NCBI RefSeq assembly: GCF_000378045.1
Contig: NZ_KB899094.1
Coordinates: 24,018-88,017, forward strand
Direction: 5' to 3'
Length of the DNA: 64,000 nucleotides
Source: Marinobacterium rhizophilum DSM 18822
Lineage (GTDB): Bacteria; Pseudomonadota; Gammaproteobacteria; Pseudomonadales; Balneatricaceae
Each line of letters opens with the position of its first letter. Positions within the stretch are counted from its first letter, which is position 1. The position numbers were made by a program, and so were the translations under genes. Under the pieces are notes generated by a model that did not search any database, was not told the DNA's origin, and saw nothing but the letters and a program-made list of their open reading frames with translations. Shown here in pieces: positions 52,316 to 62,192 of this stretch.

Positions 52316-54457
52316 ATGATGTACGAAGGACAGGCAGTCAGCCTGCAGGTAGTGGAGTCCGGCATTGCCGAGCTGGTATTTGATGTGCAGGGCGCTTCGG
52401 TCAACTCCCTCACCAGCGCCGTGTTTGAAGAGCTGCAGGCGGCGGTGGCGCAGCTGCGTGCGGCCCAGGGCATTCAGGGCCTGCTGATGCGCAGCGCCAA
52501 GTCGAATTTTATCGTCGGGGCCGATATTCCGGAACTGGCGCAGCGCTCGAAGCAGGATGCCGCAGAACTGGCGCCCTGGATGGCCAGCGTGCACGCGCTG
52601 CTGTGCGAGATTGAAAGCCTGCCGATGGTTAGCGTGGCGGCGGTGAATGGCCTGGCCCTGGGGGGCGGTTTTGAAATGGCCCTGGCGGCGGATTTCCGCG
52701 TGCTGGCCAGCGATGGCAAGGTGGGCCTGCCCGAAGTCAGCCTGGGACTCTTTCCCGGCTGGGGCGGCACGGTGCGTCTGAGCCGCCTCATCGGGGTGGA
52801 GGCGGCGCTGTCGTGGATGATCAGCGGCCGGCCGCAGAATGCCAAAACGGCGCTGGAGCAGGGCGCGGTGGATGCCGTGGCCGAGCCCGAGTCGCTGCAC
52901 AGCTGCGCGCTGGAATTGCTGCGCCAGAAGATCGAGAAAGGCTGTGACCTGCACCTGGTTCGCGAGCGCAAGCAGGCGCCGCTGGTCGCCAGCGAAACCC
53001 TGCACAAGCAGCTGGCCGGGCTGGACAAGCAGCTGGGGGCAAAGCTCGATCCCCGCTATCCGGCCGCACCTACCGTGCTGGCGCTGGTACTGCGCCATAT
53101 CACGCTGGATTTCCAGGCGGCATTGCAGGCCGAGCAGCAGGCCTTCATCGAGCTGCTCAAAAGCGATTCGGCGCAGAGCCTGGTGGGCCTGTTCCTGAAT
53201 GACCAGTTGCTCAAGCGCAAGGCCAAGGCGGCGCTCAAGCAGGGCGGCAGTGTAACGCAGGCTGCGGTCATCGGTGCCGGCATCATGGGTGGCGGTGTTG
53301 CCTTTCAGTCGGCCAGTACCGGAACGCCGGTGCTGATGAAGGATATCCAGCCGCACGCGCTGGAACTGGGTGTCTCGACCGCCGCCAAGCTGCTGGACCG
53401 GCAGATTGAAAAAGGCCGCCTGGATGAAAGCGGCAAGGCTAGCGTACTCGCCGCCATTCACCCGACCCTGGACTACGAGGGGTTCGACCGGGTGGATCTG
53501 GTGGTGGAAGCGGTGGTCGAAAATGCCGCCGTGAAGGCCAAGGTGCTGGCCGATGTGGAAGCCAACCTGCGCCCCGATGCGATACTGACGTCCAACACCT
53601 CCACCATCTCCATCACGCAGCTGGCGCAGTCGCTGCAGCGCCCGGCCCAGTTCTGCGGCATGCACTTTTTCAACCCGGTGCACCTGATGCCGCTGGTCGA
53701 GGTGATTCGGGGGCGCGAAACCAGCGCCGAGACACTGGCCACCACGGTGAACTTTGCGCTGTCCATGGGCAAGAGCCCCATCGTGGTCAACGACTGCCCG
53801 GGCTTCCTGGTCAACCGCATCCTATTTCCCTATCTCAACGGCTTTAACCGCCTGTTGCTGGATGGCGTGGACTTTGAGCGTATCGACCGGGTGATGGAGG
53901 CCTTTGGCTGGCCCATGGGTCCGGCTTACCTGATGGACGTAATCGGACTGGATACCTGTGTGCACGCCGACCAGGTGATGATCGAGGGCTTTCCCGAGCG
54001 CATGGGGCATGACGGCACCTGCATCGCCGAGCAGTTGCTGGCGGCCGATTGCCTGGGGCAGAAGAACGGCCGGGGCTTCTATGAGTACGGCGTGGATGAC
54101 AATGGACGGCGTACCCGGGTGGCGGCAGCGACGGCGCAGCAGCTGATCGACGAAGCCCAGGGACCGGTGCAGGAACTGAGTGACCAGGACATCGTCGATC
54201 GCATGATGATTCCGCTGTGCATGGAGGCGGTACGCTGCCTGGAGGATGGCATCGCCGACAGTGCCGCCGAGGTCGACATGGGGCTGATCCTGGGCCTGGG
54301 CTTTCCGCGTTTTCGCGGTGGTGCCCTGCGCTACATCGACAGCCTGGGGGCGGCGGAGTTCTGCCAGCGTGTCGAGCGCCATGCCGGGCAGGGCGCGCTC
54401 TACCAGACCACAGAAGGGCTGCGTGAGCGTGCGGCGCGCAACGAGACCTTCTTTTAG
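52316..54457 (+). CDS. fadB: Fatty acid oxidation complex alpha subunit
   Basis: The 713-aa protein starts at MMYEGQAVSL. The N-terminal enoyl-CoA hydratase/isomerase domain (about 1-190) has GGGFEMALAADFRVLA and VGLPEVSLGLFPGWGGTVRL. The 3-hydroxyacyl-CoA dehydrogenase domain (about 315-700) begins at AAVIGAGIMGGGVAFQSAS and has NPVHLMPLVEVIRG. It performs the hydration and oxidation steps of beta-oxidation. The usual partner fadA (thiolase) is not downstream; a terminator and the B12 riboswitch follow instead. Confidence 0.95.
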   Translation: MMYEGQAVSLQVVESGIAELVFDVQGASVNSLTSAVFEELQAAVAQLRAAQGIQGLLMRSAKSNFIVGADIPELAQRSKQDAAELAPWMASVHALLCEIESLPMVSVAAVNGLALGGGFEMALAADFRVLASDGKVGLPEVSLGLFPGWGGTVRLSRLIGVEAALSWMISGRPQNAKTALEQGAVDAVAEPESLHSCALELLRQKIEKGCDLHLVRERKQAPLVASETLHKQLAGLDKQLGAKLDPRYPAAPTVLALVLRHITLDFQAALQAEQQAFIELLKSDSAQSLVGLFLNDQLLKRKAKAALKQGGSVTQAAVIGAGIMGGGVAFQSASTGTPVLMKDIQPHALELGVSTAAKLLDRQIEKGRLDESGKASVLAAIHPTLDYEGFDRVDLVVEAVVENAAVKAKVLADVEANLRPDAILTSNTSTISITQLAQSLQRPAQFCGMHFFNPVHLMPLVEVIRGRETSAETLATTVNFALSMGKSPIVVNDCPGFLVNRILFPYLNGFNRLLLDGVDFERIDRVMEAFGWPMGPAYLMDVIGLDTCVHADQVMIEGFPERMGHDGTCIAEQLLAADCLGQKNGRGFYEYGVDDNGRRTRVAAATAQQLIDEAQGPVQELSDQDIVDRMMIPLCMEAVRCLEDGIADSAAEVDMGLILGLGFPRFRGGALRYIDSLGAAEFCQRVERHAGQGALYQTTEGLRERAARNETFF

Positions 54458-54522
54458 CAGTAACGGCTAGCAGTATTGGCTAGCAGCCGCGGCGAGTAGC
54501 AGATTCTGCCGCGTATACTGTC

Positions 54523-54565
54523 GCCGGTCCCGTCGCTGCCTTGCGCAGCGGCGGGACCGGCTTTC
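54523..54565 (+). terminator. Strong terminator after fadB
   Basis: GCCGGTCCCGTCGCTGC pairs with GCAGCGGCGGGACCGGC around CTTGC, followed by TTTCCC. It isolates fadB from the B12 cluster. Confidence 0.85.
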
Positions 54566-54617
54566 CCGCCGCGTCTATTTGTAATTATTCGGACAGATCC
54601 CTACAATGCGCCACAGC

Positions 54618-54866
54618 TTCTGGTACCCAAGGGTTCGTGCCCTTGAGTTTAATCGGGAAGCCGGTGCGCGATGGCGATGGGATTTCACTTCCTTTCGCAG
54701 CAATGCCGGCACTGCCCCCGCAACGGTAAACGAAGCAAACCCGATCCCTGGCCTGTGCCAGCGGTAAGCCGGTTTGCGGAACAGCTTAACGCCACTGTGT
54801 TCTTGAGCATGGGAAGGCGCTGTTTCAGACGCGATCGCGTCGATTCGTGAGTCCGGAGACCGGCCA
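54618..54866 (+). ncRNA. Cobalamin riboswitch
   Basis: Upstream of btuB lie all the hallmarks of the class: TTTAATCGGGAAGCCGGTG, AATGCCGGCACTGCCCCCGC with AACGGTAA, the B12 box core GCCACTGTG, CATGGGAAGGCG, and the closing GTCCGGAGACC. Binding of adenosylcobalamin is expected to repress translation or transcription of the btuB-cob cluster. Confidence 0.95.
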
Positions 54867-55019
54867 AAAGCGACTTGTCGGCATCGCGGAGGGCGTTGCA
54901 GCGGCACGCTGAGCGCTCAGGCTTTGTAACCGGGCGCCGCGTCCTCGTTTCTGTCCTTCTGCGTGACCTCCCTATTTGTTGATTGCCGTGCGGGTGAGCA
55001 CGGGAAGGATCTGTGTGTA

Positions 55020-56810
55020 ATGAAATCCTATTCTTTGCCGGCAGCACTGTTGCTCGGCTCTTCCGTCGTTCTGGCCGATACGGCCAATACCCTGAGCCCG
55101 GTCATCGTCACAGCAACCCGTACCGCCCAGACCGCCGACGAGACCCTGGCGTCGGTCACCGTGATCACCCGTGAACAGATCGAACGTGAACAGGCCAGCA
55201 ACCTGCCCGAACTGCTCGGGCGCGTACCCGGCGTGCAGATGATCAACAATGGCGGCCGCGGCAAGAACAGTTCGATATTCATGCGTGGCACCAACTCGGA
55301 TCAGGTGCTGGTATTGATCGACGGTATCAAGGCGGGGTCGGCCACGCTGGGCGCGGTGTCGTTCGAGCATCTTGCACTGGATCAGATCGAGCGAATCGAG
55401 ATCGTGCGCGGTCCGCGCTCGTCGCTGTACGGTTCCGAAGCCATTGGTGGCGTGATCCAGATCTTTACCCGTAAGGGCGGCGAAGGGGTTAAGCCCCGTG
55501 TCAGTGCCGAGGTTGGCAGCCATGGAAGCCGGGAACTGGCGGTGGGCCTGTCCGGTGGCACGCGTAAGAGCTGGTACAACCTGAGCCTGAGCGATTTCAG
55601 CACCGACGGCTTTGATTCGCGCATAGGCCTGGAACCGGACAACGACGGTTACGATAACCAGTCCGTTGCCCTGAGTGCGGGCCACCGCCTTAATGAGGTT
55701 GCCGAACTATCGGTCAACTGGAGCCGCAACGAAGGCGAAAACGAATTCGATGGCAATCCCAATGCCAGTGACAATGACCTGGAAGTGCTCGGCGCCAAAC
55801 TTCGCCTTTCGCCAACCGCCGAATGGAATCTGGATTTGTCGGTAGGCCGCAGCACGGATGAGTCGACCAACTTTACGGACGGTGTCTTCTTCTCCCGGTT
55901 CGATACCGAGCGTGATGTCGCGTCCCTGGTCAGCGAACACTTTTTTGGTGACGTCAGCCAGCTGACCTGGGGACTGGATTATCAAGAGGACCAGGTGAGC
56001 AGCAACTCGGACTTCGCGGTGAGGTCCCGTGACAACGTGGGTGTTTTCGGTCTGTACCAGCTGTTCTTCGGTCGTCAGGATCTGGCCTTCAGTCTGCGCC
56101 ATGACGATAACGAGCAGTTCGGCAGCCAGAACACGGGCTCCGTGGCCTGGGGGCTCGAGCTTGCACCGCACATGCGCCTGGTTGCCAGCTATGGCACGGC
56201 ATTCAAGGCTCCGACCTTTAACGACCTGTACTGGCCTGGCGCCGGCAACCCAGCGCTGCAGCCCGAAGAGTCCGAATCCTGGGAACTGGGCCTTTCCGGC
56301 GATCATGCCGGCGTGCGTTGGTCAGCCAATCTCTACCAGACTGACGTGGACAACCTGATCGCCTGGCAGCCTTCGCCGACCCCGCTGGACCCATTCCGCT
56401 GGATTCCCATGAACGTGAACGAAGCCCGCATTCGGGGTCTGGAGCTGGTTGCCTCCACCCGCATTGCGCACTGGGACCTGTCGTCCAGTCTGGACCTGCT
56501 GGATCCGAAGGATCGCAGCGACGACAGCGTGCTCAACCGCCGTGCCCGCAAGGTACTCAACGTCTCCGCGGATCGCGATTTTGGGCGCTATTCCGTTGGC
56601 GGGGCGTTGCAGGCCGTAGGCAAACGGCCGGATGGCAGTGAATGGCTGGGCGGCTACACCAAGGTCGATCTGCGCGCTGGCTACCAGCTGGCACAGGACT
56701 GGTCGCTGAAGGGGCGCATCGAGAACCTGTTCGACAAGGACTACCAGACCGCAGCCGCCTTTAACCAGGATGGCCGCACCTACTGGCTGTCGCTGCACTA
56801 CGCACCCTGA
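55020..56810 (+). CDS. btuB: TonB-dependent cobalamin receptor BtuB
   Basis: The 596-aa outer-membrane receptor starts at MKSYSLPAALLLGS, with a signal peptide ending near VVLADT. A TonB-box region (LSPVIVTATR), a plug domain (about 25-150, ELLGRVPGVQMINNGGRGKN, RIEIVRGPRSSLYGSEAIGG) and a 22-strand barrel follow. It ends in the usual aromatic-type strand (YWLSLHYAP). Riboswitch control and downstream cob genes support vitamin B12 or corrinoid uptake. Confidence 0.94.
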   Translation: MKSYSLPAALLLGSSVVLADTANTLSPVIVTATRTAQTADETLASVTVITREQIEREQASNLPELLGRVPGVQMINNGGRGKNSSIFMRGTNSDQVLVLIDGIKAGSATLGAVSFEHLALDQIERIEIVRGPRSSLYGSEAIGGVIQIFTRKGGEGVKPRVSAEVGSHGSRELAVGLSGGTRKSWYNLSLSDFSTDGFDSRIGLEPDNDGYDNQSVALSAGHRLNEVAELSVNWSRNEGENEFDGNPNASDNDLEVLGAKLRLSPTAEWNLDLSVGRSTDESTNFTDGVFFSRFDTERDVASLVSEHFFGDVSQLTWGLDYQEDQVSSNSDFAVRSRDNVGVFGLYQLFFGRQDLAFSLRHDDNEQFGSQNTGSVAWGLELAPHMRLVASYGTAFKAPTFNDLYWPGAGNPALQPEESESWELGLSGDHAGVRWSANLYQTDVDNLIAWQPSPTPLDPFRWIPMNVNEARIRGLELVASTRIAHWDLSSSLDLLDPKDRSDDSVLNRRARKVLNVSADRDFGRYSVGGALQAVGKRPDGSEWLGGYTKVDLRAGYQLAQDWSLKGRIENLFDKDYQTAAAFNQDGRTYWLSLHYAP

Positions 56811-56824
56811 GCAGGACCTCCACG

Positions 56825-57415
56825 ATGTTGCAGTTAAGTACCCGTGCTCAGCTTCTGCTGGGTCTGGGGCTGGCACTGATGATGGCCGCCACGCGCGGCC
56901 ATCACTTCGCCAGCCTGGAAAACCTGCCCAGCGCCGCCTGGGCGCTGTTCTTCATTGCCGGCTTTTACCTGCGATCGAAATGGGCTTTTGCCGGCCTGAT
57001 GGCCGAAGCGGTGCTGCTGGATATTAGCGCCGTGGGTTTCCAGGGCGCCATCGATCTGTGCATCACGGTGGCCTATCCCATGCTGCTGCCGGCATACGGC
57101 GCACTCTGGCTCGGTGGCCGCTGGCTGGCGACCCGGTACCGTGCACACTGGTCCATGCTGTGGCCTTTGCTGGTGTCGGTCGTGCTGGCCTCCAGCCTGT
57201 GCCAGCTGATTTCCAGCGGCAGCTACTATTATTTTTCCGGCCGTTTCGCCGACCCCACCCTGGCCGAGTTTGCCCAGCGTCTGCTGCGCTACGGGCCGCT
57301 TAGCCTGCAATCCATGGTCTTTTATATTGCCCTGACGGCGGTACTGCACAGCGCCGTGCTGGCAATGATGCAGTGGCGCAGTGCTGCCGTCATGAACAGA
57401 GGACATCACCTATGA
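56825..57415 (+). CDS. Six-helix membrane protein in the B12 cluster
   Basis: The 196-aa product has about six hydrophobic helices (LLLGLGLALMMAA, AAWALFFIAGFYL, FAGLMAEAVLLDISAVGF, LCITVAYPMLLPAYGALWLG, LLVSVVLASSLCQLI, VFYIALTAVLHSAVLAMM). It follows btuB by 14 bases and overlaps cobO by 4, so it is part of the riboswitch-controlled operon. I do not recognise the family. Inner-membrane corrinoid or cobalt transport is a reasonable guess because btuCDF are absent here. Confidence 0.75.
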   Translation: MLQLSTRAQLLLGLGLALMMAATRGHHFASLENLPSAAWALFFIAGFYLRSKWAFAGLMAEAVLLDISAVGFQGAIDLCITVAYPMLLPAYGALWLGGRWLATRYRAHWSMLWPLLVSVVLASSLCQLISSGSYYYFSGRFADPTLAEFAQRLLRYGPLSLQSMVFYIALTAVLHSAVLAMMQWRSAAVMNRGHHL

Positions 57416-58056
57416 GTGAATCAACAACAGCCGCGCCCGAACTCACGGCCGCGGAGCAGGCGGCCAAGGACGAACGGCACCAGAACCGCATGCAGCGCAA
57501 GAAGGAGGTGGTGGATGCCGCCATCGCCCGCGCCGATACCGTGCGCGGCATCGTGCTGGTGCTGACCGGCAACGGCAAGGGCAAGAGCAGCTCGGCCTTT
57601 GGCATGGTGGCACGCGCCCTGGGCCACGGTCAGCGCGTGGGTGTGGTGCAGTTTATCAAGGGCGCCTTCAGCACCGGTGAAGAGGCCTTCTTTCGCGACC
57701 TGCCGGGGGTGAGCTACCACGTGATGGGCGAGGGCTTTACCTGGGAAACCCAGAACCGCGAACGGGATGTGGCGGCAGCCATGGCGGCCTTTGACGTGGC
57801 CCGCGGCCTGATGGCCGACCCGGCCATTCACATGGTGGTGCTGGACGAGCTGAACATCGCCCTCAAGTACGGCTATATCCCGCTGGAGGCCGTGATTGAG
57901 GCGGCCAAGGCGCGACCTGCGCACCAGAACCTGATCATTACCGGGCGCCGAGCGCCGGCCGAACTGATCGAGCTGGCCGACACCGTGACCGAGATGGGGG
58001 ATGTGAAGCACGCTTTTCGCGCCGGTATCAAGGCGCAGCACGGTATCGAGCTTTAA
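57412..58056 (+). CDS. cobO: Cob(I)yrinic acid a,c-diamide adenosyltransferase
   Basis: The 214-aa CobA/BtuR-type enzyme has the P-loop LTGNGKGKSSSAFG near residue 55, GVVQFIKGAF, and VVLDELNIALKYGYI near residue 145. It transfers adenosyl from ATP to cob(I)alamin or its precursors, giving the form needed by ethanolamine ammonia-lyase. It overlaps the preceding stop (ATGA). Confidence 0.96.
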   Translation: MSESTTAAPELTAAEQAAKDERHQNRMQRKKEVVDAAIARADTVRGIVLVLTGNGKGKSSSAFGMVARALGHGQRVGVVQFIKGAFSTGEEAFFRDLPGVSYHVMGEGFTWETQNRERDVAAAMAAFDVARGLMADPAIHMVVLDELNIALKYGYIPLEAVIEAAKARPAHQNLIITGRRAPAELIELADTVTEMGDVKHAFRAGIKAQHGIEL

Positions 58057-58063
58057 TACAGCC

Positions 58064-58711
58064 ATGACCCGACCCGATCAGAGCTTCAGTAATGCCGAGC
58101 GCGATGCCGTCTACCGCGCCATTCGCGAGCGCCGGGACATGCGCCATTTCGTGCCGGGTGCCGTTGCGCCCGAGGTGCTGGCCCGGCTCTTGGAGGCGGC
58201 ACACTGTGCCCCAAGCGTCGGCCTGATGCAGCCCTGGCGCTTTATCCGCATTTGTGATGACGCCTTGCGCAGCGCCATTGCGGCACTGGTGGAGCAGGAA
58301 CGCCTGGCCACGGCGCGGGCGCTGGGAGAACGGCAAGACGAGTTCATGCGCCTCAAGGTAGAAGGCGTGCGCGAGTGCGGCGAACTGCTGGTGGTGGCGC
58401 TGACGGACCAGCGCGAAGGCCATGTCTTTGGCCGGCGCACCCTGCCGGAAATGGATCTGGCCTCGGTCTCCTGTGCCATTCAGAACCTGTGGCTGGCGGC
58501 CCGCGCCGAAGGGCTCGGCATGGGCTGGGTCTCGCTGTTCGACCCGGTGGCGCTGGCGGACCTGCTGGGCATGCCGGCGGGCAGCCAGCCGGTGGCGGTG
58601 CTCTGCCTGGGGCAGGTGGATGCGTTTTACCCCAGGCCCATGCTGCAGGACAGCGGCTGGGCAGAACCCCGGCCGCTGCAGGAATTGCTGTCGACCGATG
58701 GCTGGGGATAG
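58064..58711 (+). CDS. bluB: 5,6-dimethylbenzimidazole synthase
   Basis: The 215-aa nitroreductase-fold protein has the BluB hallmarks RRDMRHFVPGAVAPEVLARL, HCAPSVGLMQPWRFI and WLAARAEGLGMGWVSLFDP. It converts reduced FMN with oxygen to the lower ligand of vitamin B12. Presence implies aerobic synthesis of the true B12 lower base. It is the fourth gene of the riboswitch operon. Confidence 0.95.
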   Translation: MTRPDQSFSNAERDAVYRAIRERRDMRHFVPGAVAPEVLARLLEAAHCAPSVGLMQPWRFIRICDDALRSAIAALVEQERLATARALGERQDEFMRLKVEGVRECGELLVVALTDQREGHVFGRRTLPEMDLASVSCAIQNLWLAARAEGLGMGWVSLFDPVALADLLGMPAGSQPVAVLCLGQVDAFYPRPMLQDSGWAEPRPLQELLSTDGWG

Positions 58712-58715
58712 TCCG

Positions 58716-59636
58716 ATGATACCGGCACTGATCATGCTCGCCGCGGTGCTGCTGGACTGGGCCCTGGGCGAGCCACCGCTGCGCTGGCATCCGCTGGTGG
58801 GCTTCGGCCGGCTGGCGGCCCGGGCGCAGGCCTGGCTGCATGGTCGCTGGGGCCCGGCCCCCGCGGCACAGCGCTGTGCCGGGGCCGTGGCCTGGCTGCT
58901 GCTGATCGCCCCTGCGGTACTGGTTGCCTGGGGGCTGTCCGGCGTGCCGGTGATCGGCGAACTGGCGGCCCTGCTCGGGCTCTACTGGGCACTGGGGCAT
59001 CGAAGTCTGCACGATCATGCACAACCGGTGTTCAGAGCCTTGCAACAGGGTGAGGAACCCGCGGCCCGGGAGTATGCATCACGTATAGTCAGTCGGGATG
59101 CCGCAACACTGGATATTGAAAAATCAACCATCGAGTCGATTCTGGAAAACGGCAACGACGCCGTGTTCGGTGCGCTGTTCTGGTTCGTGCTGGCCGGGTT
59201 GCCCGGGGTGGTGCTGTTTCGCCTGGCCAATACCCTGGATGCCAGCTGGGGGTACCGCTCGGAACAGTATCTGCACTTTGGCTGGGCCAGCGCCCGTATC
59301 GACGATGCTCTGAACTGGCTGCCGGCGCGGCTCACGGCCCTGAGCTATGCGCTGCTGGGCAGAACCCGGCTGGCGCTTCACTGCTGGCGCACCCAGGCCG
59401 CTGCCTGCGACAGCCCCAATGGCGGCCCGGTGATGGCCGCCGGTGCCGGGGCTCTGGGTATTCGCCTCGGCGGGCCTGCGCGCTACCGTGGCCAGTGGCT
59501 GCAAAAGCCTTGGCTGGGGCAGGGTGCGGAGCCCGTGGCGGGGGATATCCTGCGGGCGTTGCGACTGGTACAGCGCAGCGTCGCGCTCTGGGTACTGGTG
59601 TTGCTGGTTGCTTCTGGCATCAGCGAGCTGATCTGA
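58716..59636 (+). CDS. cobD: Adenosylcobinamide-phosphate synthase CobD/CbiB
   Basis: The 306-aa integral membrane protein starts MIPALIMLAAVLLDWALGEP. It has WHPLVGFGRL, IVSRDAATLD, ESILENGNDAVFGALFWF, NTLDASWGYRSEQY and DDALNWLPARLTALSYALLG, all conserved in CbiB. It attaches (R)-1-amino-2-propanol phosphate to adenosylcobyric acid. It starts 5 bases after bluB. Confidence 0.95.
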   Translation: MIPALIMLAAVLLDWALGEPPLRWHPLVGFGRLAARAQAWLHGRWGPAPAAQRCAGAVAWLLLIAPAVLVAWGLSGVPVIGELAALLGLYWALGHRSLHDHAQPVFRALQQGEEPAAREYASRIVSRDAATLDIEKSTIESILENGNDAVFGALFWFVLAGLPGVVLFRLANTLDASWGYRSEQYLHFGWASARIDDALNWLPARLTALSYALLGRTRLALHCWRTQAAACDSPNGGPVMAAGAGALGIRLGGPARYRGQWLQKPWLGQGAEPVAGDILRALRLVQRSVALWVLVLLVASGISELI

Positions 59637-59696
59637 ACGCTGTCGACGCCGTGCAACGGCGTCCGTTAAACAACCAAATACACGCGGACTATCACA

Positions 59697-60677
59697 ATGC
59701 TGCAACACGGAGGGCGTCTGCGGGCCGCAGCGCTGGAGCAGGGCATCGCGCTGCACCGCTGGCTGGATTTGTCGACGGGCCTGAACCCGCATGGCTGGCC
59801 GGTGCCGACGCTGGATCCGCAGTGCTGGGCACGCCTGCCGGAAGACGACGACGGTCTGGAAGCGGCCGCCCGCCGCTATTACGGCTGCACCGGCCTGCTG
59901 CCGGTGGCCGGCTCCCAGGCCGCCATTCAGGCACTGCCCCGACTGCGCGAGCCCGGGCGCGTTGCCATCATGTCGCCGGGTTATCGCGAACATCAGCACG
60001 CCTGGCGTGCTGCCGGTCATCAAGTGGAGGAAGTCTGTGTAGCCCGCTTGCGCCGCGGGCTGCCCGACTGCGAGGTCCTGGTGCTGATCCATCCGGGGAA
60101 TCCCGGTGGCGAGCGTTTCAGCCGCGAAGAGCTGCAGGCCTGGCATCGGGAGATGGCGGCCCGCGGCGGCTGGCTGCTGCTGGATGAGGCCTTTATCGAC
60201 TGCACGCCCGAGGCGAGCCTGGCGGCGCTGGCCCATCAGCCCGGGCTGATCGTGCTGCGCTCGGTGGGCAAGTTTTTCGGCCTGGCCGGCATTCGAGTGG
60301 GCTTCGTGCTGGCCGAGGCCGCCATACTCAATCCGCTGCGCGAGCTGCTCGGCCCCTGGACGCTGTCGGGGCCGGCCCGCGCGGTGGCCATGCGGGCGCT
60401 GGATGACCGAGCCTGGCAGCAGTCGATGCGCGGGCATCTGGCCGAGCAGAGTGCCCGGCTGGCGCAGCTTCTAAGCCGTCATCGGCTTGCCCCCACGGCC
60501 GGCTGCAGCCTGTTCCAGTGGGTCTGCACGCCGGACGCCGCGCGGCTGCACCAATCCCTGGCGCAGCGGGCCATCCTGACCCGGCTGTTTGAAACACCCG
60601 CCAGCCTGCGCTTCGGCCTGCCGCCCGATGAGGCCGGCTGGGCCCGGCTCGATACCGCCTTGACCGAGATACTCTGA
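59697..60677 (+). CDS. cobC: L-threonine-O-3-phosphate decarboxylase CobC
   Basis: The 326-aa fold-type I PLP enzyme has [15 protein letters not shown] near the start, the PLP-aspartate region [11 protein letters not shown] near residue 160, and the Schiff-base lysine in [16 protein letters not shown] near residue 190. It makes aminopropanol phosphate for the nucleotide loop and supplies CobD. It overlaps cobQ by one base. Confidence 0.93.
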   Translation: MLQHGGRLRAAALEQGIALHRWLDLSTGLNPHGWPVPTLDPQCWARLPEDDDGLEAAARRYYGCTGLLPVAGSQAAIQALPRLREPGRVAIMSPGYREHQHAWRAAGHQVEEVCVARLRRGLPDCEVLVLIHPGNPGGERFSREELQAWHREMAARGGWLLLDEAFIDCTPEASLAALAHQPGLIVLRSVGKFFGLAGIRVGFVLAEAAILNPLRELLGPWTLSGPARAVAMRALDDRAWQQSMRGHLAEQSARLAQLLSRHRLAPTAGCSLFQWVCTPDAARLHQSLAQRAILTRLFETPASLRFGLPPDEAGWARLDTALTEIL

Positions 60678-62173
60678 TGACTGCCAAGACACCAATAAGC
60701 CACACCAGGACACCCATGACCGCCAGAACGCTGATGATCCAGGGCACCACTTCAGATGCCGGCAAGAGCACGCTGGTGGCCGGGCTATGCCGTGTGCTGG
60801 CGCGCCGGGGCATTGCCGTGGTGCCGTTCAAGCCGCAGAACATGGCGCTCAACAGTGCCGTGACGGTCGATGGCGGCGAGATCGGCCGTGCCCAGGCGGT
60901 GCAGGCCCAGGCCTGCCACCTGGTGCCCCATACCGACATGAACCCGGTGCTGCTGAAACCCAATTCCGATACCGGCGCCCAGGTGATCATTCATGGCCAG
61001 GCAATCTCCAACATGGAGGCCGGCATTTACCACGACTACAAGCGGGTGGCCATGCAGGCCGTGCTGGAATCCCACGGGCGGTTGTGCGAGCAGTACCGCG
61101 CCGTGGTGGTGGAGGGCGCCGGCTCGCCGGCCGAGATCAACCTGCGTGACCGGGATATCGCCAACATGGGCTTTGCCGAGGCGGTAGACTGCCCGGTGAT
61201 CCTGATCGCCGATATCGACCGTGGCGGCGTCTTTGCCCACCTGGTGGGCACGCTGGAGCTGCTCAGTGACACCGAACAGGCACGGGTGGCGGGCTTCGTG
61301 ATCAACCGTTTTCGGGGTGATATCGGGCTGCTGCAGTCCGGGCTCGACTGGCTCGAGGCCCGTACCGGCAAGCCGGTGCTGGGCGTGCTGCCCTACCTGC
61401 ATGGCCTGCACCTGGAGGCCGAGGATGCATTGCCCCGCGGACATGACAGCCGCCCCGAAGGGGCCTGTCTGCGGGTGCAGGTACCGGTGCTGCCCCATAT
61501 CAGCAACCACACGGACTTCGATCCGCTGCGCCTTCACCCGCAGGTCGATTTCGAGTTTGTCGGCCCGGGCGAAACCCCGGGGCCTGCCGATCTGATTATC
61601 CTGCCGGGCTCCAAGTCCGTGCGCAGCGACCTGCACTGGCTGCGTGAAGCCGGCTGGGAGGCGCACATTCGGCGTCACCTGCGCTACGGCGGCAAGGTCA
61701 TCGGTATCTGCGGCGGCTACCAGATGCTGGGCCGCGAGGTGCAGGACCCGCTGGGCATCGAGGGCGCACCCGGCAGCAGCGCGGGGCTCGGGCTGCTCGA
61801 AATCGACACCCGGCTCGAGGCGCGCAAGCAGCTGCGCACCGTTGAGGGTACGCTGGCGCTGGGTGGCGCCGCGGTGTCGGGTTACGAGATTCATGTGGGC
61901 GTCAGCGAGGGGCCGGGCCTGCAGCGCCCGGCGCTGCAGCTGGAGGGCCGTGATGAAGGCGCGCTGAGCGAGGATGGCCAGATCCTCGGCACCTATCTGC
62001 ACGGCCTGTTCGATCAGGCGGGCGCCACCGACGCCCTGCTGTGCTGGGCCGGCTTTGCCGAGGCCGCAAGCCCCGATTACCAGGCGCTGCGTGAAGCGGG
62101 CATTGACCGGCTGGCCGACTGCCTGGAGCAGCACCTGGCGCTGGACGCGGTTGACCGGCTGTTAGGCCTGTGA
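60677..62173 (+). CDS. cobQ: Adenosylcobyric acid synthase CobQ/CbiP
   Basis: The 498-aa amidotransferase has an N-terminal P-loop domain ([40 protein letters not shown]) and a C-terminal class I glutaminase with nucleophile Cys in [11 protein letters not shown] and His in GTYLHGLFD. It amidates four corrin side chains. ATG 60677 overlaps the cobC stop (TGATG); ATG 60716, just before the conserved TARTLMIQG, is an equally good start. Confidence 0.95.
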   Translation: MTAKTPISHTRTPMTARTLMIQGTTSDAGKSTLVAGLCRVLARRGIAVVPFKPQNMALNSAVTVDGGEIGRAQAVQAQACHLVPHTDMNPVLLKPNSDTGAQVIIHGQAISNMEAGIYHDYKRVAMQAVLESHGRLCEQYRAVVVEGAGSPAEINLRDRDIANMGFAEAVDCPVILIADIDRGGVFAHLVGTLELLSDTEQARVAGFVINRFRGDIGLLQSGLDWLEARTGKPVLGVLPYLHGLHLEAEDALPRGHDSRPEGACLRVQVPVLPHISNHTDFDPLRLHPQVDFEFVGPGETPGPADLIILPGSKSVRSDLHWLREAGWEAHIRRHLRYGGKVIGICGGYQMLGREVQDPLGIEGAPGSSAGLGLLEIDTRLEARKQLRTVEGTLALGGAAVSGYEIHVGVSEGPGLQRPALQLEGRDEGALSEDGQILGTYLHGLFDQAGATDALLCWAGFAEAASPDYQALREAGIDRLADCLEQHLALDAVDRLLGL

Positions 62174-62192
62174 CCCTAGCGGGCCAACCGGT

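Noticed and set aside
59124..60437. Minus-strand frame of 437 codons
   Set aside because: Spans cobD and cobC on the opposite strand with no motifs of its own.
60785..62134. Minus-strand frame of 449 codons
   Set aside because: Antisense to cobQ; composition is that of a shadow frame.
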